A stretch of DNA of 64,000 nt, from the NCBI RefSeq assembly GCF_003397705.1, contig NZ_QJVB01000001.1:124001-188000 (forward strand), written 5' to 3'. The position numbers were made by a program, and so were the translations under genes. Each line of letters opens with the position of its first letter. Position 1 is the first letter of the stretch. The DNA is from Gardnerella swidsinskii (GTDB taxonomy: Bacteria; Actinomycetota; Actinomycetes; Actinomycetales; Bifidobacteriaceae). Positions 47,051 through 56,627 of this stretch are shown here, piece after piece. The notes beneath the pieces are model-generated. The model made no database searches, was not told the DNA's origin, and worked only from the letters and a program-made list of their open reading frames with translations.

Positions 47051-47671
47051 ATGTCAATAGCATCTGAAGAAATACAGCAGCAACTCGATCGTATAGTGGC
47101 ACTTGGGTATCCAGATGTGGCTGATATGAGTGCCAATGCTTTTCGTAAGTTGGCAAATCCTATATTATGTGCGCTTGAAAATAGTAGTTTAGGTGCGAAT
47201 ATTTTATTGATTCCTACGCGTGAATTAGTTTCGCCTGAATCGTTGATTTCTCGGACGAGTATTAATCGCATGGCTGGATTCACTACTATGCCTCCGCGAG
47301 ATATCATAAGTTTTCTTCCTAAAGACGGGTATGAGTTTCCTGAAGGTCCGTTCTATATAGTTGTCGATCCGCATACTGGCTCATCGTATTTGAATCGAGA
47401 GCCTGATGTTGCTCGTAAGCTTATTGATTCTGATGAGCGTTTGCCTCTTACGCTGGAAGAAGGGCTTGCTATTGCAACACAACATCCAGATTGGCTTGAA
47501 AGCAAGAATGGATTTAATTTGCTTGGTTCGCAAAGCGCAGATGGGCGTGTGCCAAGTATATGGATGAGTCAATGTGCTCCGCGTTTAGGTGCTGTCTGGC
47601 CAAATTCTCGTCATACTTGGCTTGGTAATGCGTATTGCATGGAAAGATGTGGAGTGTCATCGCTGAAGTAA
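47051..47671 (+). CDS. Uncharacterised protein, probably DUF5701 family
   Basis: A 206-aa soluble protein. Sequence features are LDRIVALGYPDVADMSANAF, LLIPTRELVSPESLISRTSI, YIVVDPHTGSSYLNREPD and a C-terminal RHTWLGNAYCMERCGVSSL. This order resembles the actinobacterial DUF5701 family, which I recall only moderately well. No catalytic motif is clear. The ATG at 47051 has a poor ribosome binding site. Confidence 0.6.
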   Translation: MSIASEEIQQQLDRIVALGYPDVADMSANAFRKLANPILCALENSSLGANILLIPTRELVSPESLISRTSINRMAGFTTMPPRDIISFLPKDGYEFPEGPFYIVVDPHTGSSYLNREPDVARKLIDSDERLPLTLEEGLAIATQHPDWLESKNGFNLLGSQSADGRVPSIWMSQCAPRLGAVWPNSRHTWLGNAYCMERCGVSSLK

Positions 47672-47780
47672 GTTAGCGAATTTTGCGCTCATTTAGTAAA
47701 ATAGTACGAAATATAACGGTAGATAATACAAATAAATAGAAGTTGAATTTTTATAGTTTCTCATATTGTGAAGGTGTGTT

Positions 47781-48482
47781 GTGGCATATATAACTTTTGA
47801 TCATGTAGTGAAAGAATACCCATCAGGTTCTGGTGCTGTGCGAGCTTTAGATGATGCCAGTTTTACTGCACAGAGCGGTGAGCTTACAGTAATTTTAGGT
47901 GCATCTGGCGCGGGAAAAACTACAGCATTAAATATTTTGGGTGGTATGGATACTGCAACAAGCGGTCGTGTTGTTGTTGGCGATTGCGATGTTACTAAGC
48001 TAAAAGGTCGTAATTTGGTTCGCTACCGCAGAGAAGACATTGGTTTTGTTTTTCAATTTTATAATTTAGTTCCAAATTTAACTGCTCTTGAAAATGTAGA
48101 GTTAGCTTCGCAAATTTGTGCAGATCATTTTGACCCTGCTCAAACGCTTATTGATGTTGGCTTGAAAGAAAGGCTACATAATTTCCCAGCTCAACTTTCT
48201 GGCGGTGAGCAGCAACGCGTATCTATTGCGCGAGCTCTTGCTAAAAAACCTAAATTATTGTTATGTGACGAGCCTACTGGTGCCTTGGATTATGAAACAG
48301 GTAAGGCAGTATTGCAATTATTGCAAGATATTTGCCGAACTGAAGGCATGACAGTGCTGATTATTACTCATAATGCTGCCATTGCTCCGATGGCTCACAA
48401 AGTTGTTCGTTTCCGTTCTGGAAAAGTTGTAGACGAAACTGTGCAAGAACATCCTATGGCTATAGCCGATATTGAGTGGTGA
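47781..48482 (+). CDS. ABC transporter ATP-binding protein (MacB/LolD type)
   Basis: A 233-aa ATPase: [22 protein letters not shown], Walker [20 protein letters not shown]-loop [17 protein letters not shown], signature [15 protein letters not shown] and Walker [13 protein letters not shown]. The pattern matches ATPases paired with FtsX-like permeases. It starts at GTG 47781; the permease follows after about 13 bp. Confidence 0.94.
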   Translation: MAYITFDHVVKEYPSGSGAVRALDDASFTAQSGELTVILGASGAGKTTALNILGGMDTATSGRVVVGDCDVTKLKGRNLVRYRREDIGFVFQFYNLVPNLTALENVELASQICADHFDPAQTLIDVGLKERLHNFPAQLSGGEQQRVSIARALAKKPKLLLCDEPTGALDYETGKAVLQLLQDICRTEGMTVLIITHNAAIAPMAHKVVRFRSGKVVDETVQEHPMAIADIEW

Positions 48483-48495
48483 TTAGGTGGTTGTT

Positions 48496-51249
48496 ATGCG
48501 GAAAGTAACAGCAGTTTCAAAGCAATCTGATAATAAAAACGCCAATAATGGCAGTGAAGGTAAGCGCACGCACTCATTGCTGCCAATAGTATTTATTAGC
48601 GCAATTAGAATGTGGGTTCGCGAATGGCGTCGCTTCTGTGTTCTTGCGGTTATTGCAATGCTTGGCGTTGCTGTTATGACTGGTATTTATGCAGGCTGCA
48701 ACGACATGTTTCTCGCTACTAACGATATGTATGCGAAATTGCATGCTTATGATTTGCAAATCGTATCTACTCTTGGTTTAACTAAAGACGATGTTGCAGC
48801 ATTACGCGCGTTGCCAAGTGTGAGTGAAGTTGAAGCAGAGCGTTCTTGGAAAGCAACAGCACACGCGACAGATGATGCAAAGTCTTCATACGCAATGAAT
48901 TTCGTGCATTATGTAGAATCGCAAAAAAATCTTAATCGTTTGCATTTGCTTAAGGGCAATATGCCTAAAAATAATAGTGAAGCTGTTGTAACTCAGCGAT
49001 TTTTACACGATAGTGGCTTGAGCATTGGCAATGTGATAGTAGTCAACATGCAGCAAAATGTGGACGTTGGAAATCTTGATTCTTCTAATTCAAAGTCTAA
49101 AACTTATCGTTTGCGCATAACTGGTAGCGTGCTAGATAGCAACGATTTAAACAATCCTGATGGCTATCAATCTAAAGCATTTCGTAACTCTGTGACGTCT
49201 AGATATCCAATATTTACTTCTGCTGCTCCTGATAACGTGACCGGCTTGCCGTATACAGCAATATCGGTACGTTTGAATGATACTCAACATGTCAATGTTT
49301 TTTCTAAAGATTATCGGGGCATTGTCGACGATGCATCTGAACAGATTCAAGAACGCGTGCAATCTAAGCGAGAAACAGCTCGACGTAATCAAATTATCGA
49401 CAACCAAGTTAACTCAGAATTAAAAAACATTATTGCAAACGATCCTAGACTTCAGCGCGCTCCAAATTTTGTTAAAGAGCAAGCAAAAAAGCAAATTCGT
49501 AAACAAATTAAGTCAGAGATTCAAAAACGTGTTCCTCAAGCTCAATGGCATATATCTACTCGTATAGCTAACGATAGTTATGCTAGTTTGCGTTCTGACG
49601 TTGCTTCAATACAGTCACTTGGATACGCTTTCCCGGCAGTATTTCTTGTTGTAGCAATGATGATGAGTTTAACTGCTATGGCTCGTATGGTTGAAGAAGA
49701 GCGAGGGCTTATTGGCACATACTTAAGTTTGGGATACGGTCGTTCTACTGCAGTAACAAGACATGCTTTCTTCGCAATATTTGCGTGCTTTGTTGGCGGC
49801 GGAATTGGCGATATTATGGGTTTTCTTGCAATCCCTTCACTTTTACTAAAAATCTTGCGTGGTTTATACGCCGTTCCAGACGTTAGGTTGAAGTATGACT
49901 GGCTATATGGCTCTTTGTGTGTGCTAGCATTTGTGATTCCTGTTGCAATATGCACAATCGTTGTTAGTTGGCGAGAAACAAAGCAAGTTCCTGCAGCTTT
50001 GTTAAGACCAAAAGCTCCAAAAGCTGGTTCTCGCGTTCTTCTTGAAAGGTTGCCTTGGATTTGGAAGCGAATGAGTTTCTTAAATAAGGTTACTGTTCGC
50101 AATTTGGCGCGATTCAAAGGCAGATTGTGCATGACTATTGGTGGAGTTGCCGGTTGCACAGCGCTTATTGTTTGCGGTCTTGCTTTGAACGATACTGTTG
50201 CGACCTTGGGTATTCGCCAATACGAGGGAATTTATCGATACGATATGATTTCTATCTCGGCTCCAGGATCTTTCCAAAATATGAAGAAAAGCGTTGAGCA
50301 AGACAAGTCAAATAATAAAGTAGAAACTATACTTCCGGCTTATGTGGGCTCTGGAGAAATAGCTAAAAATCAATCAAATAAGTCGAATAGTCGTCATGTT
50401 GAGGATGCGGAAAGCGTGCAGTTGATTGTTGTAAAAGACACAAAAGCTTTGTCTCATCTTGTAAATTTGCAGGATGTGAACAATAATTTGCAAACTGTTA
50501 AACTTACGGATGAAGGTCCGTTGCTTTCTCAAAGCGCTGCTGCATCTCTGGACATTACTCGTGGTAGCGAAATTAATGTGACGAATACTAGTTTTAAACG
50601 TGCGAAGGTTAAAGTTAAAGCTATTGTTCGTAATCTTATCGGTTCTAATATTTACATGACTGAACATTGCTACGAACGCTTATTTAATGGAGAAAACAGT
50701 AAGCTTTTGAAACATAATGCGTTAATTTTGCGTTTGCGAGGTAGCGATAATAATAAAATTAAATATGCCGACAAGGTTTCTGAACGTGACGGTGTGCTTG
50801 CTGTTATGAATATTACGCGTATGAAGCATGCTTTTAGTTTTGATCTTATGAATGCTGTTGTTGCTTTAATCGTAACTTTGGCTGCTGGCTTAGCTTTAGC
50901 TGTGCTTTTTACTCTTGCAAGTACTAATATTTCGGAACGTACTCGCGAAATGGCTACGCTGAAAGTTCTTGGTTTTTATCGTAGAGAAGTTCATTCCTAT
51001 GTGCATAAAGAAATGCTTACTTTAACTGTTATCGGCATTGCAGTTGGATTGCCATTAGGAAGGCTTATTGCAGGATTGTTGACTAGCGCGCTTCGTATGC
51101 CGTCTTTGTATTTTGAAGTTGAAGTAGCTCCTTTAAGCTATTGCATTGCTGGCGTTGCAACACTAATTTTTGCGTTAATTGTGCAATGGGCTACCAACCC
51201 AGCTTTGGATCGCATAGATCCAGTAAGCTCACTTAAAAGTGTGGAATAG
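48496..51249 (+). CDS. FtsX-like ABC transporter permease
   Basis: A membrane protein of about 917 aa. An N-terminal helix (FCVLAVIAMLGVAVMTGIYAG) is followed by a large extracytoplasmic domain (about 60-370), then FtsX helices (FPAVFLVVAMMMSLTAMARMV...), a second periplasmic-type domain and a final set of helices (VALIVTLAAGLALAVLFTLAS). This is the MacB/LolCE duplicated arrangement. The ATG at 48496 has AGGTGG upstream. The substrate is unknown, perhaps lipids or peptides. Confidence 0.85.
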   Translation: MRKVTAVSKQSDNKNANNGSEGKRTHSLLPIVFISAIRMWVREWRRFCVLAVIAMLGVAVMTGIYAGCNDMFLATNDMYAKLHAYDLQIVSTLGLTKDDVAALRALPSVSEVEAERSWKATAHATDDAKSSYAMNFVHYVESQKNLNRLHLLKGNMPKNNSEAVVTQRFLHDSGLSIGNVIVVNMQQNVDVGNLDSSNSKSKTYRLRITGSVLDSNDLNNPDGYQSKAFRNSVTSRYPIFTSAAPDNVTGLPYTAISVRLNDTQHVNVFSKDYRGIVDDASEQIQERVQSKRETARRNQIIDNQVNSELKNIIANDPRLQRAPNFVKEQAKKQIRKQIKSEIQKRVPQAQWHISTRIANDSYASLRSDVASIQSLGYAFPAVFLVVAMMMSLTAMARMVEEERGLIGTYLSLGYGRSTAVTRHAFFAIFACFVGGGIGDIMGFLAIPSLLLKILRGLYAVPDVRLKYDWLYGSLCVLAFVIPVAICTIVVSWRETKQVPAALLRPKAPKAGSRVLLERLPWIWKRMSFLNKVTVRNLARFKGRLCMTIGGVAGCTALIVCGLALNDTVATLGIRQYEGIYRYDMISISAPGSFQNMKKSVEQDKSNNKVETILPAYVGSGEIAKNQSNKSNSRHVEDAESVQLIVVKDTKALSHLVNLQDVNNNLQTVKLTDEGPLLSQSAAASLDITRGSEINVTNTSFKRAKVKVKAIVRNLIGSNIYMTEHCYERLFNGENSKLLKHNALILRLRGSDNNKIKYADKVSERDGVLAVMNITRMKHAFSFDLMNAVVALIVTLAAGLALAVLFTLASTNISERTREMATLKVLGFYRREVHSYVHKEMLTLTVIGIAVGLPLGRLIAGLLTSALRMPSLYFEVEVAPLSYCIAGVATLIFALIVQWATNPALDRIDPVSSLKSVE

Positions 51250-51336
51250 TTGCGCGAATTGTGGAATGCGTAATGAATAGTTAAGGGTTCCTATAAAATT
51301 AGAAATTCGTGGCTATTAAGGAACGGAGTTGTAATA

Positions 51337-52920
51337 ATGAGTGAGACTGTGAATAGTGACATTAATGTAGGTTCTAAACAAACAGAATCTGCAGAGACGC
51401 ACAATAGCACATCTTCTCATAATCAATCTTCAAACCAATCTTCTCGCGTATCTGCGCAAGAAAATGCAAGTAGCAATGCAAACCAAATGGAGCGTAGTCT
51501 TACCAAGCGTCACGTGCAATTTATTGCTATTGGTGGCACTATTGGCACAGGCTTATTCCTTGGTTCCGGAAAATCTATTAGCTTAACAGGTCCTAGTATC
51601 GTATTCGTTTACATTATTGTGGGCTTGATTATGTTCCTGCTGATGCGTGGCATTGGCGAACTTATGTATAAGGATCCGAACCAGCATACTTTTATTAGTT
51701 TTATTACACGTTATCTTGGCAGAGGTTGGGGTAATTTTGCCGGATGGTCGTATTGGTTTGTGCTTGTACTTATTGGTATGAGCGAAATTACGGCAGTTAG
51801 TACGTATTGTGTCACATTCTTCCAAACTTTCGATATTGACGTAAGTCATTGGAAATGGCTGATAGAAGTAGTATTTTTAGCGGCTTTAGTGTGCATAAAT
51901 TTGGTAGCTGTAAAGCTATTTGGGGAAACTGAGTTTTGGTTCTCAATGATTAAAATTACGCTAATTGTTGCTCTTATTGTCACAGCCGTAGTTATGGCTT
52001 TAATTGGTTACCATTACTCTGCAACTCCTTTGCATGGTGGTGTAATGAGTCCTGCTGGTCACGCTGGATTAGATAATATTTTCAACAATTTCTCGCTTAT
52101 GCCAAATGGCTGGCTTTCCTTCTTAATGAGCTTCCAAATGGTGTTTTACGCGTACCAGCTTATTGAGTTTGTTGGTGTGACTGTTTCGGAAACTAAGAAT
52201 CCTCGCCAGGTTTTGCCAAAGGCTGTTAACGAGATTATTGTACGCGTTCTGGTTTTCTATGTTGGTGCTCTCATAGCGATTATGCTTATTGTGCCGTGGC
52301 AACAGTTTAGGGCTACGAATGCGGAAGGCGTATTTATGTCACCATTCATTATGGTGTTCCAATACGCGGGATTGCATTGGGCTTCTGCGCTTGTGTTCTT
52401 TGTGGTTATTACAGCTGCTTCTTCTGCGCTTAATTCTTTGCTGTATTCTGCTGGTCGCCACATGTATCAAATCGCGCTTGAGTCACCTTCGCCTCTTTTG
52501 GGTAAGTTGCGTAAGGTTTCACGCACGAAGGTTCCTGCTCGCGCGATTTTGTTCTCGTCTGCTTTGATTCTTCTTTCACCAATTATTAATTCGATCCCTG
52601 GTATTCATGGTGCGTTTATTTTGTTTGCTTCGGCTTCTTCGGCAGTGATAATCATGATTTATATTTTGATTATGGTTACGCATCGTAAATACCGTGAATC
52701 TGCTGATTTTATGCCAGACGGCTTCGTTATGCCGCATTATAAGCTTTTGAATTCTCTTACTATAGCGTTCTTTGCTTTTGTGTATGTGACTTTGTTTATT
52801 AGCGACGATACGCGAGCTTCTGCAATTGGCGGACTAGTGTGGCTCGTATTGTTCGGCGGATACTGCGCCTTACATCAACATTGGCAGAATCGCGATTTAG
52901 CTGAAGCTTTGGGGAAGTAA
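51337..52920 (+). CDS. APC family amino acid permease (CycA-like)
   Basis: A 527-aa transporter with a hydrophilic, Ser/Asn-rich N-terminus of about 55 residues and 12 membrane helices. The first helix IAIGGTIGTGLFLGSGKSI and ITLTGP-type motifs, ETKNPRQVLPKAVNEI and VITAASSALNSLLYSAGR closely follow CycA/AroP-type permeases, which import small or aromatic amino acids. The substrate is not determined. Confidence 0.88.
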   Translation: MSETVNSDINVGSKQTESAETHNSTSSHNQSSNQSSRVSAQENASSNANQMERSLTKRHVQFIAIGGTIGTGLFLGSGKSISLTGPSIVFVYIIVGLIMFLLMRGIGELMYKDPNQHTFISFITRYLGRGWGNFAGWSYWFVLVLIGMSEITAVSTYCVTFFQTFDIDVSHWKWLIEVVFLAALVCINLVAVKLFGETEFWFSMIKITLIVALIVTAVVMALIGYHYSATPLHGGVMSPAGHAGLDNIFNNFSLMPNGWLSFLMSFQMVFYAYQLIEFVGVTVSETKNPRQVLPKAVNEIIVRVLVFYVGALIAIMLIVPWQQFRATNAEGVFMSPFIMVFQYAGLHWASALVFFVVITAASSALNSLLYSAGRHMYQIALESPSPLLGKLRKVSRTKVPARAILFSSALILLSPIINSIPGIHGAFILFASASSAVIIMIYILIMVTHRKYRESADFMPDGFVMPHYKLLNSLTIAFFAFVYVTLFISDDTRASAIGGLVWLVLFGGYCALHQHWQNRDLAEALGK

Positions 52921-52956
52921 GGTACTTCTTTACTTGATTTCTGTTATGCTTGCTGT

Positions 52957-53664
52957 GTGCGAATTATTGTTGCAGATTGCAGTGCAGAGTATACAGGTAG
53001 GTTAAATGCCACGCTTCCTTTAGCTAAGCGAGTGTTGCTTATTAAAGCAGATGGCAGCGTACTTATTTTTTCTGAGCTTGGTGCATATAAACCTCTTAAT
53101 TGGATGGTAGCTCCTTGTAGTATGCGTGTTTTACGTAAAGAAGATAGCGGCGAATCCGATGCTGGCGTTGTTGTAGATGGCTGTATTTTGCGTGTTGCTG
53201 CCGCTAAAAGCGATGATTTGCTTATGGTTTCGCTCGAGCATGTTTATAGCGATAATACTTACGATTTGGGTGAGGATCCTGGCTTAATTAAAGATGGTGT
53301 TGAGGATCATTTGCAACGTTACTTGGCTGAGCAGATTGAACGAATCGGCGATGGTGCAACGTTGGTGCGCCGTGAGTATCCTACGGCTATCGGCCCAGTG
53401 GATATTATGGCTCAGGACGCGGATGGTGTACATGTCGCTATTGAGATTAAGCGGCATGGCGGTATCGACGGCGTTGAGCAACTTACGCGTTATTGTGAGT
53501 TGCTGAATAGAGATCCGTTACTTAAGCCGGTTAGAGGTATTTTTGCTGCGCAAACTATTAGTCCGCAAGCTCGCGTTTTGGCTGAGGATCGTGGATTTAC
53601 TTGCTTAATATTGGATTACGATGAAATGCGTGGAGTCGAGTCCAACGATCTTCGTCTGTTCTAA
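52957..53664 (+). CDS. nucS: Mismatch-specific endonuclease NucS/EndoMS
   Basis: A 235-aa protein of the NucS family: an N-terminal beta domain (MRIIVADCSAEYTGRL... ADGSVLIFSELGAYKPLNWM) and a C-terminal restriction-like nuclease (TAIGPVDIMAQDADGVHVAIEIKRHGGIDGVEQL) with catalytic D, E and K. In Actinobacteria it replaces MutS/MutL. It starts at a GTG 7 nt after TATGCT (52945-52950), which looks like a -10 box, so the transcript may be leaderless. The C-terminal LRLF resembles the DLRLF-type beta-clamp-binding end of the family. Confidence 0.93.
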   Translation: MRIIVADCSAEYTGRLNATLPLAKRVLLIKADGSVLIFSELGAYKPLNWMVAPCSMRVLRKEDSGESDAGVVVDGCILRVAAAKSDDLLMVSLEHVYSDNTYDLGEDPGLIKDGVEDHLQRYLAEQIERIGDGATLVRREYPTAIGPVDIMAQDADGVHVAIEIKRHGGIDGVEQLTRYCELLNRDPLLKPVRGIFAAQTISPQARVLAEDRGFTCLILDYDEMRGVESNDLRLF

Positions 53665-53685
53665 ATATGTGTTCTAAATATGTAA

Positions 53686-53713
53686 AAACCCCTCGGGAAG
53701 GAGGGGTTTATTA
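53686..53713 (+). terminator. Rho-independent terminator of nucS
   Basis: Perfect stem AAACCCCTC / GAGGGGTTT with a 6-nt loop, followed by ATTATTT. Confidence 0.92.
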
Positions 53714-53761
53714 TTTATGAATCGCTAGTTAATTCTGCAACAGTTTGCAAAATTACAAATC

Positions 53762-54751
53762 TCACGAAGCATAGAGAATATCGACTACAAAGTACAGCGT
53801 GGCATTTGCAGGAATAGTTACGTTTCCGCGCGCGTCCTTCTTTTCTTCTTTACCGTAGCCATCTTCTGGTGGGATTACCAAAAGAACTTGGGAGCCAACT
53901 TTCTTTCCAGTTAAGCCTTTAGTCCAACCAGGGATTACTCCTCCAGCAAGTTGGAAGTCTGCAGGTATGCCACGAAGCCAAGAAGAATCAAATTGATGCA
54001 ATTTGCCGTCTTTATCAGTAGTCCAGCCAGTGTAATGAGCAGAAACTGTGTCTTTTGCAGTTACTTTTTTGCCGGTTCCTTCAATCAAAGTCTGAGAAAC
54101 AAGCTTTCCGTCTGGAACGTAGTTATTTTTATCTAAGGTTGGTGCTCCAGATTTATCAAGAGTTACCTTCGGCAAATTTGCGGGAATATTCGTAACAGCC
54201 TTGCCCGTTGCTCTAGTTATAGCCTTTGATCGCGAAACCATTGTAAGAACCATAACATATGAAGGATTTTTATATCCTTCACTTACGCCAAAAGCAATAG
54301 TTGTATTAATTTTCTTACCTTTAATCAAAGCGTAATATGGGCGGCTTGTAGAATTTTTATTAATGTAAATCGAGCAATCAGCTTTGCCTTTTTCCCAAGT
54401 ATTCATAAGCTCTTTGCCGGTTTTGGAGTCGAACACAATGCCCTGAGAGCATACGCGATCGCCTTCTTTAATTGTTTCTCCGTTGCCTCGTTGCAAAACA
54501 GCATAAGTATTTTGCTTTACTTTTACAGGCGTTTTCAGCGTTATTTTAGGCTTTTTCCCAAGTGCTCCAGATGCGCTTACGCCTTCCAGCAACTGCATTC
54601 CAGCTTTTTGAGCGTTCTCATCAGTTAAATTGTTTTTGTTGTTGGAACTTTCTCCGCATGAAGCGAGTACTACACACATTGCCACTGCACTAATAGTTGC
54701 AAAAGTGCGAAGCAAAAAGGATTTTTGTTCTAATGTTTTGATTTTTTTCAT
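53762..54751 (-). CDS. FKBP-type peptidyl-prolyl isomerase lipoprotein
   Basis: A 329-aa exported protein. The signal peptide ends in a lipobox VLASC (Cys at about 32). The C-terminal 110 residues contain the FKBP fold: KVTAKDTVSAHYTGWTTDKDG, SSWLRGIPADFQLAGGVIPGW, GKKVGSQVLLVIPPEDGYG. The middle part has a second FKBP-like half (VKQNTYAVLQRGNGETIKEGD) that looks degenerate. It should help fold proteins outside the membrane. It is divergent from the membrane protein at 54831. Confidence 0.88.
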   Translation of the reverse strand: MKKIKTLEQKSFLLRTFATISAVAMCVVLASCGESSNNKNNLTDENAQKAGMQLLEGVSASGALGKKPKITLKTPVKVKQNTYAVLQRGNGETIKEGDRVCSQGIVFDSKTGKELMNTWEKGKADCSIYINKNSTSRPYYALIKGKKINTTIAFGVSEGYKNPSYVMVLTMVSRSKAITRATGKAVTNIPANLPKVTLDKSGAPTLDKNNYVPDGKLVSQTLIEGTGKKVTAKDTVSAHYTGWTTDKDGKLHQFDSSWLRGIPADFQLAGGVIPGWTKGLTGKKVGSQVLLVIPPEDGYGKEEKKDARGNVTIPANATLYFVVDILYAS

Positions 54752-54830
54752 AGCCTCACATTACCGCTTGACGCTGATTTTTACATCAAAACATGCAAGT
54801 AATATTAAAAGACTGTAGAATGGTATCGTT

Positions 54831-56627
54831 ATGACAAATATAGAAGATGCTTCTGATACAGAAGGACGACCAATGCGACGACCAATGCGACGGCTCACTT
54901 TGCGCAGTAAAATCATGCGCGGCGTTGTAGCTCCATTTTTTGCTTTGCTTGCAGTATTAAGCGTTGTTCTTGGAGTTGCTAACGCAACATTTTGGAAGCC
55001 TAGCAACGTTGTTATTGCGTACGCTAACGTATCTGGAACTCGTTATATTGTCACTGATCCTGGTGTTTTGAATCTTGTAGATAACAGGGTTCGTATTAGT
55101 GTTGCTGCTTTGCATACGCGTAAGCCTATTTGTGTTGCTGTAGGTTTAACGAAAGACGTAAGAGGCTGGGTGGCAGGTTCTCCAGTACAAAGAATTACTG
55201 GTTTGCGTGATTGGAATAATCTTTCAGTTTCTGAAGTGTCTGGTAAAACCTCTGTGCAAGCGGGTGACTCTGTGGACATTAAGGATCCTGACGTAAAATT
55301 CCAAGAATCTAATTTATGGCCTATAGTTACATGCCAGCTTGGTTTAGCGAAATTGGCAATAAATACTGCAGATTATGTTCAATCTTCTGGTTCTGCGTCG
55401 TATGATCATGCTGTTGCAAGCGGCACAATGCCTAAATCGGGCACTCGCGCTAGTAAGTCAAATAGTCATGATGCGTCTTCTTCTTCACTGCGCTCGCAGG
55501 CTGCTAGACGTGTTTTGCTAATTGATTTGGGGGATAATGTGCCGGAAGCTTCCGTAGAATTGCGGTGGCGTCGTAATCAAATTCCAGATTTTGCAACGCC
55601 TTTATATTTTGTAGGAGTGCTTTTTGCAGTATTAGCTATACTTTCTGCAACTATTTTTGCAATGGCTCCGCATCGTCGTCGTAATAAGCAATTAATAGCT
55701 AGCCGTTCAGGAGTGTTGGCAGTAAAGTCTGCACAGCGTGACGAAGTCACCTTTGCTGAGGCGATTTCTGGAACCATGTCTGGTATTTTTGGTCACAAAC
55801 GACACAAGAAGGATTCTGGAAGCCACGCAAGGCATGGAGATCATGCGCGTCGTCGCAAAGATTCAATGCAAAGCGGCGACTCAAATGGTATGCAAACTCG
55901 AATTGCGTCTGCTTCTACAGCGGTTGCATCTACTGATTCTTTGGCTGAAACTACTGTTATTGCGCAAGATGAAATGCTTGCGTTTGCCACGCGCTTTATG
56001 CAGCAACATGACGATAATTCTTATTTAGATGATTTAGACAATGCTGATGATGAATTTAATGATTTGCACAATCAGGATGCTGCGGCAAACGGAGAAGATT
56101 TAGCAAATGCGGAAGATATAGGAAATGCGAAATATTCTGGAAATTCAGCAGAATCAGCAAATTCAGAAAATAAGCAATATAAGCGGAATTCTCAGAATAT
56201 TAAGACTCCGCGAAATAAGAAAAAATCTTACGCAAGCGCGTCGGATGGCAATAGTCTGAACGATTATAAGAATAAGCGTCAGCAGCAAAATAAGTATGCA
56301 CAGCAGAATAACAAGAGGCGTAATCGTCAGAACGATAGAAATAATGCTAATAATTCTGAAAAGTTTGCAAAGAAACGTTTAGAAACGGTCAAGCCTTCAG
56401 ATAGTAATAGCAAGATTTCACATGAATCTAGTAAGAAAAAGCTTAATGAGCACGAAAACTATCGCAACTCAGAATCAAACAAACGTCAAAATTCGTCTAA
56501 AAATAGCAACGATAAGCAATCTCGCATAAAACGAAATGGGTTTAGAGGAGACGGCGGTAACGGTCGCTACAGAAAAAATGGGAAAGGCTACCGCGGTAAT
56601 TCTTCAAGTGAGCGAGGAAATGAGTAA
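54831..56627 (+). CDS. Membrane protein with a long charged cytoplasmic tail (unknown function)
   Basis: A 598-aa protein with two helices (VVAPFFALLAVLSVVLGVANATF near residue 40 and FVGVLFAVLAILSATIFAMAP near 265) enclosing an outside domain of about 200 aa. The last 330 residues are hydrophilic and disordered: first Asn/Asp/Ala-rich, then Lys/Asn/Ser/Arg-rich, ending YRGNSSSERGNE. No family was recognised. The stop overlaps the next gene (ATGAGTAA), which encodes a lipoprotein, so a membrane complex of the two is plausible but unproven. Confidence 0.7.
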   Translation: MTNIEDASDTEGRPMRRPMRRLTLRSKIMRGVVAPFFALLAVLSVVLGVANATFWKPSNVVIAYANVSGTRYIVTDPGVLNLVDNRVRISVAALHTRKPICVAVGLTKDVRGWVAGSPVQRITGLRDWNNLSVSEVSGKTSVQAGDSVDIKDPDVKFQESNLWPIVTCQLGLAKLAINTADYVQSSGSASYDHAVASGTMPKSGTRASKSNSHDASSSSLRSQAARRVLLIDLGDNVPEASVELRWRRNQIPDFATPLYFVGVLFAVLAILSATIFAMAPHRRRNKQLIASRSGVLAVKSAQRDEVTFAEAISGTMSGIFGHKRHKKDSGSHARHGDHARRRKDSMQSGDSNGMQTRIASASTAVASTDSLAETTVIAQDEMLAFATRFMQQHDDNSYLDDLDNADDEFNDLHNQDAAANGEDLANAEDIGNAKYSGNSAESANSENKQYKRNSQNIKTPRNKKKSYASASDGNSLNDYKNKRQQQNKYAQQNNKRRNRQNDRNNANNSEKFAKKRLETVKPSDSNSKISHESSKKKLNEHENYRNSESNKRQNSSKNSNDKQSRIKRNGFRGDGGNGRYRKNGKGYRGNSSSERGNE

